41,971 bases of DNA from Reyranella massiliensis 521. GTDB lineage: Bacteria > Pseudomonadota > Alphaproteobacteria > Reyranellales > Reyranellaceae. How positions within the stretch are numbered: the first letter of the stretch is position 1; each line of letters starts with the position of its first letter. Of the stretch, positions 41,394 to 41,971 are shown one piece after another. Under the pieces are notes generated by a model, which was not told the DNA's origin, did no database searches, and worked only from the letters and a program-made list of their open reading frames with translations. Position numbers and translations under genes: made by a program. Location of the stretch: NCBI GenBank assembly GCA_945862125.1, contig CAMAYC010000036.1:1-41971 (forward strand). The letters run 5' to 3'.

Positions 41394-41971
41394 GCGTTGC
41401 CGGCCGTCGGCTTCCAGCTCGGCGCTGCCAGCGTCTCGGCGAAGTTCGTGAACATGAGATTGAACGCGATGCTGATGCGCTCGGTCGTGCCTTCGTTGGA
41501 AGGCACGTGGTGCCGGAGCCACGACGGGAATATCACCATGCGGCCCGGCTGGGTTTGCGAGATGGCGGCGTTGGCGGTGACGCGGCCGAGCTTGGCGGTC
41601 GGGGGAAGTATCAGGCCCGGCCGCGGGTCTTGAAAGAGAATGTGCGACCCGGTCTCTGGCACAGCGACATAGTAGACGCCGCTCAGGTAATTGTTCGGAT
41701 GATTGTGGGTAGGGTGGTAACTGCCGGGCGGATTGATGTTGGCCCAGCAGCCGGTGATCATCAGAGGATATTGCTCGACCTGCAGATTCTGCGCGACGCT
41801 CCGTGCGACCTTCTCGACCAGCATGGTGAAGTCGGCGAAGGCCGGACGTGTGTGCAGATCCTGCGGCGTCTGCCAGTTGCTGCCGCTCGGCACCTTGGGA
41901 CGCGGCGCGATGATCTTTTCGATTTCGGCCTTGAGATGGGCGTTGAAGGCAACGGCCTCCGCCGCAGGGAT
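41390..41971 (-). CDS. Putative 2OG-Fe(II) oxygenase (partial, N-terminus beyond the window)
   Basis: The frame is open to the window edge, so at least 193 residues are seen and the start lies outside. The double-stranded beta-helix pattern has PGSYHPTHNHPNNYLSGVYY, with metal-binding histidines in H-x-x-H-x-H, then HILFQDPRPG, GRMVIFPSWLRHHV (third ligand) and TERISIAFN, whose Arg would hold 2-oxoglutarate. This is the TIGR02466-type putative 2OG-Fe(II) oxygenase family. The substrate is unknown. Confidence 0.85.
   Translation of the reverse strand: MPAAEAVAFNAHLKAEIEKIIAPRPKVPSGSNWQTPQDLHTRPAFADFTMLVEKVARSVAQNLQVEQYPLMITGCWANINPPGSYHPTHNHPNNYLSGVYYVAVPETGSHILFQDPRPGLILPPTAKLGRVTANAAISQTQPGRMVIFPSWLRHHVPSNEGTTERISIAFNLMFTNFAETLAAPSWKPTAGNA

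Overview
The window is about 42 kb of high-G+C, densely coding chromosomal DNA from an alphaproteobacterium. Two gene orders familiar from that class support this: accA - xerD - (secreted protein) - (small membrane protein) facing aroK - aroB - CorC-type CBS protein, and bolA facing a J-domain protein followed by cobS - cobT. An intracellular PHA depolymerase, B12-dependent methylmalonyl-CoA mutase, a Bug/TctC receptor and a DUF5939 cyclase fit a free-living, PHA-storing Rhodospirillales-like organism. A Reyranella-type genome is possible, but the genus is inference. I see no rRNA, tRNA or CRISPR array.

Layout. 1-4.2 kb: tail of an epimerase, a small membrane protein, an orphan FecR-type regulator, an EVE-HNH modification-dependent endonuclease and an MFS carrier. 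4.1-9.3 kb (minus strand): the oddest part, a tandem family of three exported proteins of unknown function. They share a colinear 796-bp 3' block but have unrelated N-terminal domains. An unrelated exported protein sits between two of them, and a fourth copy survives only as a signal-peptide stub. 9.4-13.1 kb: an orphan two-domain ArsA ATPase, a short, probably truncated cupin, and a visibly lower-G+C gene for a phosphoribosyltransferase-like protein with a C-terminal winged-helix-like region (a probable defence or conflict gene). 13.3-18.4 kb: a multidomain adenylate/guanylate cyclase, an HSL-type esterase, a Bug receptor, a DUF3833 lipoprotein and a GST-like protein. 18.4-27.7 kb: carbon-storage and propionyl-CoA genes (PHA depolymerase, methylmalonyl-CoA mutase), a DUF3108 protein, an Atm1-type ABC exporter, an MFS carrier, the mutase chaperone MeaB, a UPF0260 protein and ribosomal protein L28. 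27.7-33.4 kb: a phytase-like esterase lipoprotein, the CobT and CobS cobaltochelatase subunits, a J protein, BolA and a DUF2889 protein. 33.4-42 kb: CorC-type protein, AroB and AroK, then small membrane protein, secreted protein, XerD, AccA, a luciferase-like oxidoreductase and a partial 2OG-Fe(II) oxygenase.

How the genes connect. CobST insert cobalt during aerobic B12 synthesis, methylmalonyl-CoA mutase uses B12, and MeaB protects the mutase, so one vitamin links three separate transcription units. PhaZ feeds hydroxyacyl monomers into the same central carbon pool. Three convergent gene pairs finish on one shared CTAG, so both stop codons overlap. Non-coding signals of note are three AGCGAAGCT mini-hairpins at or near gene ends, a four-copy GCAATTGC array between aroK and the divergent membrane-protein gene, and hairpin plus T-run elements lying only 12-13 bases upstream of the rpmB and cobS start codons.
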